Translations under genes and position numbers: made by a program
Shown: piece after piece, positions 7,211 to 16,132 of the stretch
Layout of the letters: the number at the start of each line of letters is the position of its first letter
Position numbering within the stretch: the stretch's first letter is position 1
Origin: Palsa-504 sp963808315
GTDB lineage: Bacteria; Actinomycetota; Actinomycetes; Streptosporangiales; Streptosporangiaceae
Direction: 5' to 3'
Assembly: GCA_963808315.1 (NCBI GenBank)
Contig: CAWEFK010000036.1
Location: 372,001 to 436,000 of the forward strand
Length of the DNA: 64,000 nt
Notes under the pieces: generated by a model
Databases searched by the model: none
Seen by the model: the letters and a program-made list of their open reading frames with translations, nothing else
What the model was told of the DNA's origin: nothing

Positions 7211-8472
7211 GCGGTGCCGAGCATGTCCACCCAGCCGTCGTTCTGTACCGCCAGGACGCGCTCGACGTCGGCGACGAACTGCGCCTGCTGGTCGGCGCTT
7301 GCCGTCTTCGCGTCCACGCTGTCGACGAGGCGCTGAAGCTGATCCGCGGTCGACGCGTAGGACGCCGCCACCCGCTGGTGCTGGGTGGCGGCGATATGGG
7401 TGGCGAAGGCGGCGGCGATCGTGGTGGCCGCCGCCGGCCAGGCGGCCAGGTGCGCCTCGGGCAGGGCCCCGGCGACAGCGGCCAGCACGGCGCCGGCCGC
7501 GGTGGCGCCAAGCTGGCAGAAGCGCAGTTTCCGCGCCGTGCCCATGTGCTTGGCGATCTTGTCCCGATGCCAGTCGGCCTGTTCCTGGGCGCGCTCCTCC
7601 CGGTAGCTCTCGAATGTGTGTATCGGCGGCAGGCCGCGGTCGTCGGCGGCGGCCAGTTGCTGCCGGACGAGAAGATCCTTCGAGCGGGTCTGCACCGTGT
7701 CGAACTGTGCCTGCAGGTGCTCGGCGCGGTCGGCCGCCGCATAGGGGTTGACTCCGGCCAGGTAACGGTACGCCTCGGCCTTCAGTGTCTCGGACGCGAT
7801 TCGGGCGCCGGTCCAGCGGGAGGTGTTCTCCGAGGTGAGCATGCTGCCCTGGACGAACCCGGCGGCCGCGAGAAAGGCCGCGCTGACGGCGGCGAGCGTG
7901 GCGGCCGCCGCGGAGACGAGCCAGGTCTGGGCCGCGAACGTCGCGATGACCGCGCCGAGGACCAGCAACGCCAGGTTCGACAGCCGCCACCGGTTCAGGC
8001 TCTTCTCGGCGGCGTTGGCCGCCTTGGACCACTGCCGGTGCCCGCGCCAGACCGCGTTCAGCACTTGGTGCTCAACCGCCGCGTGGCCGTTGCGGTCGGC
8101 CGGGGGGTCGACGCGCTCGGTCGCCAGTGTCTCGCGCAGGACCTGCGCCAGCTGGGGCACGGATGCCCCCGGGGAATCCGGGTCGTACCTCACCTGCCGG
8201 TCGGTGCTGAGGGCGAGGGGGACCTGGGCGGTCCGCGCCAGTATCAGCACCGTGGATCGGGGCCGTACGGCGTGCCGGATGCCGAGCTCGTAGAAGACGT
8301 TGGCGTCGGGCACGGACACGTCGGCCACCACGACGTCAGCCAGGTAGAGCTCGCCGGTGCCGCCGTCATCGATACCGACCTCAGCGAAGGCCGGCCCGAT
8401 CAGCTCCTCGTGCACGCGCTCGAAGTCGATTTCCGCCTGCTGCCCAAGCCCGCGGATAACGAATGCCCGCAC
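7198..8472 (-). CDS. Fusion of a deoxyribosyltransferase/TIR-like domain with two SLATT membrane units (DUF4231 type)
   Basis: A 424-residue protein. Residues 1-82 resemble the N-terminal nucleotide-binding domain found in front of DUF4071/TRAFs-binding proteins: FVIRGLG, IDFERVHEELIGPAF, LADVVVADVSVPDANVFYELGIRHAV, TVLILA. Two SLATT-like 2-TM units follow, the first with helices at about 166-183 and 186-206, the second at about 320-336 and 341-362, each flanked by long helical regions with conserved Trp/Tyr residues (TLKAEAYRYLAG, ASYASTADQLQRLVD). SLATT domains are predicted pore-forming effectors controlled by nucleotide signals. The GTG start at 8472 has GAGGGGGTG as ribosome site. It is the first gene of a two-gene unit with the SLOG gene. 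Confidence 0.8.
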   Translation of the reverse strand: MRAFVIRGLGQQAEIDFERVHEELIGPAFAEVGIDDGGTGELYLADVVVADVSVPDANVFYELGIRHAVRPRSTVLILARTAQVPLALSTDRQVRYDPDSPGASVPQLAQVLRETLATERVDPPADRNGHAAVEHQVLNAVWRGHRQWSKAANAAEKSLNRWRLSNLALLVLGAVIATFAAQTWLVSAAAATLAAVSAAFLAAAGFVQGSMLTSENTSRWTGARIASETLKAEAYRYLAGVNPYAAADRAEHLQAQFDTVQTRSKDLLVRQQLAAADDRGLPPIHTFESYREERAQEQADWHRDKIAKHMGTARKLRFCQLGATAAGAVLAAVAGALPEAHLAAWPAAATTIAAAFATHIAATQHQRVAASYASTADQLQRLVDSVDAKTASADQQAQFVADVERVLAVQNDGWVDMLGTAAKT

Positions 8473-8706
8473 TGTTCACCCCCTCGGTTGGTCATTATCT
8501 TGCACCGCGGGCGGCACGAGGGGAACTCAGGGCTCGTCGAAGTCCCACCAGACGTTTCTGCCGTCCTGAATACGATTCAGGCTGCTATGCTCCCCAGGGG
8601 CCGCAAGCACTAGGCCCACTCTGGACGTTATCCATGGCATTCGATCTCGGGCCTGCATATCCACGAGAGTCGTCCTGCTCGCGCCGCAGCGGAGGTGACA
8701 AGCCGC

Positions 8707-9907
8707 GTGGTATCAACGAGCGCGTCACCGAAACAGGGCTGGGCGCGTCGCCTCGGCGCGCAGCCGGGACAAGCGCTAAGCGACCGGCTGCCGGTCCCGT
8801 GGGCCTTCCCACTGATTGTCTTCGCCATTACCTGGCTGCTGATCCTGGCCGCCTGGCATGGCTCGGCCGTCATCTACGGCCAAGGCCATCCGTGGACCTG
8901 GCACTTCCTGTTCAAGGACGCCGACTCTTACCTAGGCATCGCCGAGCATGGCTACCCGGTGAGGGTGTTTACCGGTGGCCGGAAAAGTCACTGGATCGGC
9001 GGCCCGGTGGCTGGCCGGGCCGCGTTTTTCCCGCTCTTCCCCTTGCTGGTCCGCCTCACGAGCTACCTGACCGGGGGCGACTACCCGGTTGCCGGGCTGA
9101 TCGTCAGCGTTCTCGCCGGGGCCGCGTCCGCCGTCGGTGTCTGGGCCCTAGCCGCCCGGGTGAGCGACCGGCAAGTGGCTGACCGTGCCGTCGTCCTCTA
9201 CTGTTTCTTCCCGGGCGCGATGACCTTCGGCATGCTCTATTCGGAGCCGCTCGCCGTCGCTCTCGGCGCGGCCGCCCTGCTCGCGCTCGTCGAGCGGCGG
9301 TGGCTGCTGGCGGGGGTCATCGGCGCGGTCGGCACCGCGGAGCGGCCGACCCTGATCATCCTGGCCGCGGTCTCAGGAGTTGCCGCCATCCAGGCGATCT
9401 GGACCCGCCGTGAATGGCGCGCGCTGCTCGCCCCGGCCCTCACCCCGCTCGGCATGCTCGCGTTCTTCGGCTATCTCGGGCATCGCTATCACGACTATGC
9501 GTTCTGGTTCCGGGTCGAGAAAGGCCGGCTGGAACCAGCACGTCGACTGGGGGGTTCACACGCTCCGCATCGTGTTCTGGGCTGACCAGGCCACGACCAG
9601 GCACCAGGTCTTCAACCTGGTGCTCATGATCATGTTCATCGCCGCTGTGGTTGGCATCGCCATGACGCTGGCGGCCCGGCTGCCCCTGCCGGTCACACTG
9701 TTCGGCGTGCTCGTGGTGCTGATGTGCGTAATCACCTACGGGCAGAGCACCAAGCCCCGCTTCGTCTGGTCTGCGTTCACCATCTTTATTGGCGCAGCCG
9801 CGAAATGGCCGAAGGCCATCTACTGGCCCGTGGTCGTTCTTTCCGCAGCCGGCCTCGTCTTCCTGGTCGGATGGTGGCCGCACCACCGGATCGGCCCGGC
9901 TCCCTGA
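8707..9907 (+). pseudogene. PIG-V-like mannosyltransferase-type membrane protein, one frameshift
   Basis: An integral membrane protein of about 400 residues resembling actinobacterial GPI-mannosyltransferase-like (GT-C) proteins. The luminal motif FKDADSYLGIAEHGYP, the following RAAFFPLFPLLVRL and LYCFFPGAMTFGMLYSEPLAVAL are the family's conserved blocks, with about eight hydrophobic helices. The frame is broken at 9521-9524, where one extra base in AAAGGCC moves the reading from ...FWFRVEK to AGWNQHVDWGVHTLRIVFW and onward to the stop at 9905-9907; the parts join without loss. GTG 8707 is chosen because GGAGG at 8691-8695 is correctly spaced. It may be a sequencing error rather than a dead gene. 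Confidence 0.75.
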
Positions 9908-9968
9908 ACGGATGGCTGGCGGTAAAACCTCGTTGCCGGCGCGGCGGCCCGCTGGCTATGGTCCGAGG

Positions 9969-11570
9969 GTGAGCTCCTGGGGGCACGTCGAGGTGGCGCA
10001 CGTCAGCCATGTCCTGCCGGACGGGCGGATGCTGCTCGATGACGTGAGCTTCCGGATCGGCGAGGGACTCATCGCGGCCCTGGTCGGACCGAACGGCGCT
10101 GGCAAGTCCACGCTGCTCCGGATGGTGGCCGGCGACATCCAGCCGCAGACGGGGACGGTCGCCGCCTCCGGCGGGCTCGGGGTCATGCGCCAGTTCATCG
10201 GCACGACCCAGGGGCATGACGTGACGCCCGAGGTTCGCGACCTGCTGCTTTCCGTCTCTCCGCCACGGGTGCGGGAGGCCGCAGCCCGGCTCGACGCGGC
10301 CGAGCTGGCCATGATGGAGCGCGATGACGAGCGCACCCAGCTGCGGTACGCCGCGGCTCTGGGGGAGTGGGGCGAGGCCGGCGGCTACCAGGCCGAAGTG
10401 CACTGGGACGCCTGCACCGTGGCCGCGCTCGGCATCCCGTTCGAGCAGTGCCGGTGGCGGGACGTGAGCACCCTGTCCGGCGGAGAGCAGAAGCGGCTGG
10501 TGCTCGAGTCGCTGCTGCGCGGGACCGACGGCGTCTTGCTGCTGGACGAGCCCGACAACTACCTGGACGTGCCGGGCAAGCGCTGGCTGGAACGCCAGCT
10601 CGCCGCCACCCCCAAGACCGTGCTGCTGGTCAGCCACGACCGGGAGCTGCTCGCGGCCTGCGCCGAGCGTATCGTCACCGTCGAGGACCGGCACGTCTGG
10701 GTCCACGGCGGCGGTTTCTCCGGCTACGCCAAGGCCAGGACCGACCGGATCAGCCGGCTGGAGGAACTGCGCCGTCGCTGGGACGAGGAGCACGACAAGC
10801 TCAAGGAGCTGGTCCGTACCTACCGGCAGAAGGCCTCCTACAACTCCGACATGGCGTCCCGGCTGCAGGCCGCGGTGACCCGGCTGCGCAGGTTCGAGGA
10901 CTCCGGCCCGCCGCAGCTGGCCCCGAAGGAGCAGAACGTCACGATGCGGCTGCGCGGCGGGCGTACCGGCAAGCGCGCCGTGATCTGCGAGAACCTGACC
11001 CTGACGGGGAACACAGGGTCGTTCGGCGCCGAGATCTGGTTTGACGACCGGGTGGCGATCCTGGGTGCGAACGGATCGGGGAAGTCCACGTTCCTGCGTC
11101 TGCTCGCGGGCGAGCCCGTGCCGCACGAGGGCCAGGCCCGCCTCGGCGCGCGGGTGGTTCCCGGCCTGTTCGCGCAGACCCACGCCCGGCCTGACCTGGA
11201 CGGGCGGAACCCGGCCGAGATCTTGATGACCGAGCACGCGCTGCTCATCAACGAGGCGATGTCGGCCCTGGCCAGGTACGAACTGCAGGCGTGTGCCCGG
11301 CAGCCGTTCGGCACATTGTCTGGCGGTCAGCAGGCCCGGCTGCAGATCCTGCTGCTCGAGCTGGCCGGCGCCACCCTCCTGCTGCTCGACGAGCCGACCG
11401 ACAACCTGGACCTGCCGAGCGCCGAGGCGCTGCAGGAAGGCCTGGAGTCCTACCAGGGCACGGTGCTCGCCGTCACGCACGACCGGTGGTTCGCGCGGTC
11501 GTTCGAGCGGTTCCTCATCTTCACCTCCGACGGCAGCGTCCGCGAGGCCACCGAGCCAGCCTGGGACTAG
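9969..11570 (+). CDS. ABC-F family ATPase (ribosome-associated type)
   Basis: A 533-residue protein with two nucleotide-binding domains and no membrane segments, which is the ABC-F layout. Domain 1 has Walker A GPNGAGKST, signature LSGGEQKR and Walker B VLLLDEPDNYLD. Domain 2 has GANGSGKST, LSGGQQAR and LLLLDEPTDNLD. Between them lies the charged coiled-coil linker (RISRLEELRRRWDEEHDKLKELVRTY region). ABC-F proteins act on the ribosome, and some protect it from antibiotics; the sequence alone does not say which role applies. The start is placed at GTG 9969 with GGTCCGAG upstream; an in-frame ATG lies at about 9912. Confidence 0.88.
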   Translation: MSSWGHVEVAHVSHVLPDGRMLLDDVSFRIGEGLIAALVGPNGAGKSTLLRMVAGDIQPQTGTVAASGGLGVMRQFIGTTQGHDVTPEVRDLLLSVSPPRVREAAARLDAAELAMMERDDERTQLRYAAALGEWGEAGGYQAEVHWDACTVAALGIPFEQCRWRDVSTLSGGEQKRLVLESLLRGTDGVLLLDEPDNYLDVPGKRWLERQLAATPKTVLLVSHDRELLAACAERIVTVEDRHVWVHGGGFSGYAKARTDRISRLEELRRRWDEEHDKLKELVRTYRQKASYNSDMASRLQAAVTRLRRFEDSGPPQLAPKEQNVTMRLRGGRTGKRAVICENLTLTGNTGSFGAEIWFDDRVAILGANGSGKSTFLRLLAGEPVPHEGQARLGARVVPGLFAQTHARPDLDGRNPAEILMTEHALLINEAMSALARYELQACARQPFGTLSGGQQARLQILLLELAGATLLLLDEPTDNLDLPSAEALQEGLESYQGTVLAVTHDRWFARSFERFLIFTSDGSVREATEPAWD

Positions 11571-11618
11571 AGGTGAGCGTGAGCATGCCCGTGGCAGACG
11601 GTGAGACCCCCGGTCGGT

Positions 11619-12404
11619 TCAGCGGCCGTAGCGGCGCTGCCTGGCGGCGAAGCTGCGGAGTGCGCGGAGAAAGTCGATCTCGCGGAAGGCGGGCCAGTAG
11701 GCCTCGCAGAAGTACAGTTCGGAGTAGGCGCTTTGCCAGAGCAGGAAGTTGGACAGGCGCTGTTCGCCGCTGGTGCGGATGACCAGGTCGGGATCGGGCT
11801 GGCCTGCGGTGTAGAGATGGCGGGCGATGTCGTCGGTGGTGATCGTCTCGGCGAGCTCGGCGAGCGTGGTGCCCCGTGTGGCCTGCTCGTAGAGCAGGGA
11901 GCGGACCGCGTCGATGACCTCTTGCCTGCCGCCGTAGCCGACGGCGAGTGTGACGTGCGCGCCTGTCGTGCAGTCACGGCTTGCCTCGACGGCCCGCTTG
12001 AGCGCTTGCGCGGTGGTGTCCGGCAGCACGTCGAGGGCGCCGGCCAGGTGGACCTGCCAGGCCGGGTCGCGGCTGAGCTTGTCGGCGATGACCTGCTCGA
12101 TGACCTGCATGAGGAAGGCGACCTCGGCGCTGCCGCGGCGGGTGAGGTTCTCGGTGGAGCACACGAACACGGTGACGTGCCTGATCCCGGTCCTTTCGCA
12201 CCAGTTCAGCACGTTCTCGATGTGATGCGCGCCGTACTGGTGGCCGAGGCTGGGGTCGGCCATGCCCTGCCGGCGAGCCCAGCGCCGGTTGCCGTCCATG
12301 ATGATGCCCACATGCCTGGGTAGCTGCCCGCCTGCCAGCTGCTTGCGGAGCCTGCGGGCGTACAGGCGGTAGAGGAACTGCCGGCCCGGTGTTCCCGCTG
12401 TCAT
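11619..12404 (-). CDS. uppS: Isoprenyl transferase (undecaprenyl diphosphate synthase family)
   Basis: A 261-residue cis-prenyltransferase that elongates a short isoprenyl diphosphate with isopentenyl diphosphate. Catalytic MDGNRRWAR (Asp at residue 37), TVFVCSTENLTR, LAVGYGGRQEVIDA and the C-terminal RTSGEQRLSNFLLWQSAYSEL are all present. The product would serve as a lipid carrier for cell-wall or exopolysaccharide units. Translation is coupled to the upstream HAAS membrane gene by a 4-base ATGA overlap, in an operon headed by padR. Such a regulated copy is probably additional to a housekeeping uppS elsewhere. Confidence 0.88.
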   Translation of the reverse strand: MTAGTPGRQFLYRLYARRLRKQLAGGQLPRHVGIIMDGNRRWARRQGMADPSLGHQYGAHHIENVLNWCERTGIRHVTVFVCSTENLTRRGSAEVAFLMQVIEQVIADKLSRDPAWQVHLAGALDVLPDTTAQALKRAVEASRDCTTGAHVTLAVGYGGRQEVIDAVRSLLYEQATRGTTLAELAETITTDDIARHLYTAGQPDPDLVIRTSGEQRLSNFLLWQSAYSELYFCEAYWPAFREIDFLRALRSFAARQRRYGR

Positions 12405-13119
12405 GCCAGCTCGTCCCGGCCGCGCGCCTGGTTCCAGAGCATCCGCCACATCCGCAATCCGTAGGTGACCGCCAGGCCCACCGCCGCGTAGATGATGATG
12501 GCGGACCACGGCCCGAACACGACGTGGGCTGGTTGTATACAGCAGCAGCACTCCGAGGCCAGCCGCGACGGACGCGACGACCGCCGCCAGCGGGAAGTAG
12601 CCGCCCAGCGGCACCGACCACACCCGGCCGCGGCGCCGCTGGACCCGGCGGACGGCAAAGTATGCCGCGAGCAGGGCCAGCGCCGGCTACCCCCGTAGCG
12701 GCCCAGGAGATGAGTGCTGCGAGGGCGCTGGTCTCGGGTACCAAGGTGAACAGCTTGCAGGACGCGGCGCGGGCGGGGCACACCGAACCGGGCCTGAGGA
12801 GTCCGTCAAGGCCCCCGAGGAAGGCCGCGAGCAGGTAGATGGCGGCTACCCGCCACAGCGCGATGGCCAGGTCAGCGAGCACCGCGGCCACCCGCCCGTG
12901 GCGTGTCTGGTGCGCGTAGACGATCGCCCGCACCGGCCCGAAACCAGCGATCGCCGCCTGCTGCGCCTCGCGTTCGGTCAGCCCCTCCGCCATCCCGGCG
13001 GCGGTTGCGGCCCGCAGGTGGTCTTCCGCCTCGACCAGGATCCGGCCGACCTCGGGGATGCGCAGGCTCAGCCGCAGCTCGTCCAGGTACTGCTGGATGG
13101 GGTCACGGTCCCCGGTCAT
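12401..13119 (-). pseudogene. HAAS-domain membrane protein (DUF1700-like), two frameshifts
   Basis: The N-terminus MTGDRDPIQQYLDELRLSLR with ILVEAEDHLRAATAAGM and AIAGFGPVRAIV is the HAAS helical domain that commonly accompanies PadR regulators. Three to four hydrophobic helices follow in three successive frames (ALWRVAAIYLLAAFLGGL; YFPLAAVVASVAAGLGVLLLY; WSAIIIYAAVGLAVTYGL). The frame shifts near 12685 (a run of five G) and near 12530. Start and stop are both intact and overlap padR and uppS by 4 bases, which argues for recent loss or sequencing error rather than old decay. The family is thought to work with PadR in sensing envelope state. Confidence 0.75.
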
Positions 13120-13442
13120 GCCGGCTCGCCTCCCAGCACTGCCCGCATGCCGGCGGCGAAGCGCCACCAGGCGGTCCGCTCGGCGGCGAGCGCGGCCGCC
13201 CCCTTGTCGGTCAGCGCGTAAATGCGGCGCTTGCGGCCCTGAGCATCCGCCCAGGAGCTGCCGAGCAGCCCGGCGTCCTCCAGCCGGTGCAGCGCCGGGT
13301 AGATCGTGCCTTCATGCAGTTCGAAGGTGCCCTCGCTGCGTTCGCGCAGCGCAATGATGATCCCGTAGCCATGTGCGGGGCCGGCGGCCAGCACCGACAG
13401 CAGCATCAGGTCTAGGTTGCCCTTCAGCCGTTCCCGGTCCAT
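13116..13442 (-). CDS. PadR-family transcriptional regulator
   Basis: A 108-residue winged-helix regulator. LKGNLDLMLLSVLAAGPAHGYGIIIAL and GTIYPALHRLEDAGLLGS are the PadR hallmark; the C-terminal helix for dimerisation is RTAWWRFAAGMRAVL. It is the first gene of the operon padR / HAAS protein / uppS, each joined by a 4-base overlap. A perfect palindrome lies 18 bases upstream of its ATG, so it probably represses its own operon. Confidence 0.9.
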   Translation of the reverse strand: MDRERLKGNLDLMLLSVLAAGPAHGYGIIIALRERSEGTFELHEGTIYPALHRLEDAGLLGSSWADAQGRKRRIYALTDKGAAALAAERTAWWRFAAGMRAVLGGEPA

Positions 13443-13459
13443 ACCTTGGTAACGCTATG

Positions 13460-13474
13460 CCTTGCATTGCAAGG
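13460..13474. promoter_or_regulatory. Candidate PadR operator palindrome
   Basis: CCTTGCATTGCAAGG is a perfect palindrome of two 7-base arms around one central base, placed 18-32 bases upstream of the padR start. A partial half-site, TACCTTGG, sits at 13442-13449 at the start codon itself. Position and symmetry fit autorepression by PadR; binding is inferred. Confidence 0.6.
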
Positions 13475-13547
13475 TGTCAAAGGCGGGCCGATCGGTACCC
13501 GGGTAACCGCGCCGGCTCGCCAGAAGGCGCCTGGATTAGGGACACGC

Positions 13548-15179
13548 CTAGAAGTTGATGGGGACCGGCTCCGGGGCTGGCAAGCTAGCGATGTCGGGCA
13601 TGAGGTTCCTGTCGTACACCAGGACCGTGAACTTACCCACCTGGTAGACGCGGGCCGGGGGACCGAACCTCCGCTCGATGGGCGGACGGGTCAGCCCCGA
13701 GTGGGCAGCGGCGATGACGAAGTTGGCGTAGTTATGCTGCGGGTCCAGCAAGCCGGTGTTTTCCTCCCACGGGTAGGGCCGGATTCCGCCGGCGGGACCG
13801 TAGTCCCACACGTCGCGCATGGTGATCGCGCCGCGGGAGTCAAGCGTGACGCTGTTGGCCTGCCAGTACTGCGCGATGCCCGAGTACAGGCCGTGACTGG
13901 TCAGCCAGGTGGCCAGCGCGGCGTTGGCAGGCGGCACGGGCCTCTCGGTCACTAGTGGCGGGACAGCGACGGCGAGTACGACCGCGGCCCACGCGGCGAG
14001 CAGCGGCCACGCGCGGCGGTCTTGCCAGAATCGGGCGAGCGGAGCGCCGAGCACCCGGCCGGCCAGCGCGGCCCCCATCCCGAAGACCGGCGCGATATCC
14101 TGGCCCGTCGGCGGCCCCGTCAGGAACAGCAGAGTGTAGGCGGCCAGGTTCACGACGATCCCCGAGGCGAGCAGGGCCGCGACCAGGTCGCCATTCCAGA
14201 ACAGCCGCCGTAGCGCTATGCAGCACGCAATGGCGACCAGGCCGAACAGGGCTAGGTGGAGGGCTACCGGGATGAGTCCCGGTCCGGAGCCCGGCCGGCC
14301 ACGCGGACTAGCGCTGAACAAGTTGAGCAGGTCCTGGAGGGTCCCGCCGAGGTTCCGGGCCAGGTCCCGGCCCGGAGCGAGCTGGTGCCCGGTGCCGTCC
14401 AGCTGCCAGCCGCCCAGGAGCCGGATCACCGCCTTCACCACCGCGAACACGGCGACGGAGGCGACAGCTCCTCCGGCAAGGACCAGCTCGGGCCGGGCCG
14501 CGCGGTCTCGGCAGGCCCGCGCCACGCAGATCACCACAACGGGTATCACCCCAATGAGCAGCACCAGGGAATCCCCGACCAGTCCCCACGCCAAGACCGC
14601 GCAGACGAGCACTCCTGCCCGCCAGCCGCGCCCAGCGCGATCGATGACCAGCGCCACGACCAGCGGCACCATAGCCGTCCCGGTGTGGTCAGGCGTGGTG
14701 AGCACGCCACTGACGTGCACCGCCGGCCCGGCCATGACTGCGGCAGTCAGCAGCACCGCCGCGACCCCGGCCGAGCCGCGGGACCGGCCGCGGGCAGTGG
14801 CGCAGGCAAGTACGGCCAGGATAGTGAAAACGGCGGCGGCGCAGACCGGCACGACGTCCGGCCGCAGGCCCACGACTAGCACGCCGATTGCGTACACCGG
14901 CAGGTCAATCGTGTAGAACGACACATCCGCAAGCCGCCAGCCGTGCAGTAGCGGGTTGCCGTGCGTTATCGCCCACCCCTGCAGGGCGAACGAGGCCGCG
15001 TCCGACTCCGTGCTGACGGTGCTCGCCTCACGAAACGCGCAGCAGTACACGATGGCCACCGCGACCACGGATACCAGTCCCGCGAGCGCCGCACGCTTGC
15101 GCGATGCCAGCAGGCGGGGCAGCCGCTGGCTCGCGTCGCGTCTGGTATCCGCCGGGACGGCCTGCTCCCCAGCCACCAC
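13548..15179 (-). CDS. Large polytopic membrane protein, possibly GT-C type
   Basis: A 543-residue protein with about ten hydrophobic helices, starting with a basic cytoplasmic tail and the first helix ALAGLVSVVAVAIVYCCAF. The first loop contains STESDAASFALQGWAITHGNPLLHGW, with an acidic SESDAA motif where GT-C glycosyltransferases carry their catalytic Asp/Glu. A soluble C-terminal domain of about 130 residues follows the last helix (from PVPPANAALATWLTSHGL), as in GT-C enzymes. Specific family not recognised. Transcribed toward padR but separated from it by about 100 bases. Confidence 0.7.
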   Translation of the reverse strand: MVAGEQAVPADTRRDASQRLPRLLASRKRAALAGLVSVVAVAIVYCCAFREASTVSTESDAASFALQGWAITHGNPLLHGWRLADVSFYTIDLPVYAIGVLVVGLRPDVVPVCAAAVFTILAVLACATARGRSRGSAGVAAVLLTAAVMAGPAVHVSGVLTTPDHTGTAMVPLVVALVIDRAGRGWRAGVLVCAVLAWGLVGDSLVLLIGVIPVVVICVARACRDRAARPELVLAGGAVASVAVFAVVKAVIRLLGGWQLDGTGHQLAPGRDLARNLGGTLQDLLNLFSASPRGRPGSGPGLIPVALHLALFGLVAIACCIALRRLFWNGDLVAALLASGIVVNLAAYTLLFLTGPPTGQDIAPVFGMGAALAGRVLGAPLARFWQDRRAWPLLAAWAAVVLAVAVPPLVTERPVPPANAALATWLTSHGLYSGIAQYWQANSVTLDSRGAITMRDVWDYGPAGGIRPYPWEENTGLLDPQHNYANFVIAAAHSGLTRPPIERRFGPPARVYQVGKFTVLVYDRNLMPDIASLPAPEPVPINF

Positions 15180-15604
15180 GTTCGGAGCCTCCAGCGCTTG
15201 ATGCCACCTACTGAGCTACGGTCAACTGTAGGGGATCTGACTGTAGCGCGACCGGTGTTAGAACTCGCTCTTGAGCCGTTCAATGTCGCGGGTGTGCTCT
15301 CGCAACTGCTCTTGGTTCGCAGCAGCAGCGTGCCGGGCAGCTGGGGACTGAAATGCCGGCGAAGAACCCGGCGCTGACCAGGTGGATCGTGCCGTCTTTC
15401 GGCACCGCCATGTTCACGCCGTCCACCATGATCAGGTCGTAAGCGTCATACAGCGCGCGGAACAGGCGGTTGCCCAGCTCCGGGAGGACAAGAACGCCCG
15501 TCCGCGGCGCGGCCCCGCGGTTCACGGCAGGTCCCGGAGCGCCGGGCAGACCGCGTAGCCGACCGGATCGCCAGGGGCAGCCCTGGGACCGGGCCAGCCA
15601 ATGG
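15180..15604. other. Stretch without an intact gene; holds a permease fragment
   Basis: Apart from the permease fragment at about 15314-15395, no intact gene is seen. A minus-strand frame at 15396-15525 reads LGNRLFRALYDAYDLIMVDGVNMAVPKDG and runs straight into the fragment; its YDLIMVDG resembles a Walker B-like strand but it cannot be assigned. The region looks like a recombination scar. Confidence 0.45.
15314..15395 (-). pseudogene. Short fragment of an FtsX-like permease gene
   Basis: The DNA at about 15315-15392 is nearly identical to 22767-22845 inside the complete permease gene (shared blocks include GAAGAACCCGGCGCTGACCA and GGCTGAAATGCC-type sequence with single-base differences). 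In translation it gives LVSAGFFAG where the intact gene has LVSAGFFAR, then leaves the frame because one base is missing. No other part of the permease is found here. Confidence 0.65.
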
Positions 15605-16102
15605 CTACTTCACGAAATCGACGTTCACGCCTTTCTCGATGGCTGCCCCGGAGACGGCGTCGTAGACGACGGTGTAGACGTCAGCGCTGCGGGTCGGCTG
15701 GCCTGGGGGGGTGAGCAGAGGAGTCTTCGCGTGGACCGTGACCACCCAGACCTTCCTGCTGGTGGACAGCAGTGGATCGGTGGCCAGGTGATTCGCGTGG
15801 TCGAATGCGCCGAGTGTCATCAGTTGGGCCCTGGCTGCCGCCGACTCCGGTGCCGCTGGTGCTCCCGGTCCGGCTGCCGCCCGTCGCGCGTCAGCGATAA
15901 TTTCCTGCTCGGGTATGACGTCCCCCTGGATGTCCTGCGCTGCCTTGTAGTGGGCAATGCGGTAGGCCTTACCACTGGCGGCTGTGACGTGCGGTGGAGT
16001 CGGCGTTGCGGTGCGTGGGAAATGGGCCGCTGCTGCGGCGCCCCCAGCGGTGACGGCGAGCAGGGCCATGCTGCCGCCAGCGAGCATGATGGGTTTTTTC
16101 AT
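15605..16102 (-). CDS. Secreted hypothetical protein, 165 residues
   Basis: Begins with a signal peptide (MKKPIMLAGGSMALLAVTAGGAAAAA) followed by a Pro/Thr-rich linker. The mature part contains YRIAHYKAAQDIQGD, a helical DARRAAAGPG region and a C-terminal beta domain with KVWVVTVHAKTPLL and VYTVVYDAVSGAAIEKGVNVDF; the last block resembles a PepSY-like strand pattern ending with a variable describing 'data type' residues, but no family is assigned. It follows the next secreted gene in the same direction 30 bases away, so the two may be co-transcribed. Confidence 0.65.
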   Translation of the reverse strand: MKKPIMLAGGSMALLAVTAGGAAAAAHFPRTATPTPPHVTAASGKAYRIAHYKAAQDIQGDVIPEQEIIADARRAAAGPGAPAAPESAAARAQLMTLGAFDHANHLATDPLLSTSRKVWVVTVHAKTPLLTPPGQPTRSADVYTVVYDAVSGAAIEKGVNVDFVK

Positions 16103-16132
16103 GTCAGGATCTCCTGTGGTGGCGTGCTGGTG

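Noticed and set aside
6778..8613. Open frame of 611 codons on the plus strand across the SLOG and SLATT genes
   Set aside because: It spans two genes of the other strand with clear domains and has no recognisable motif of its own.
9786..11480. Open frame of 564 codons opposite the ABC-F gene
   Set aside because: It is the antisense shadow of a gene with complete ABC motifs; its composition (Gln/Arg/Gly/Pro-rich, no domain) is that of a shadow in high-G+C DNA.
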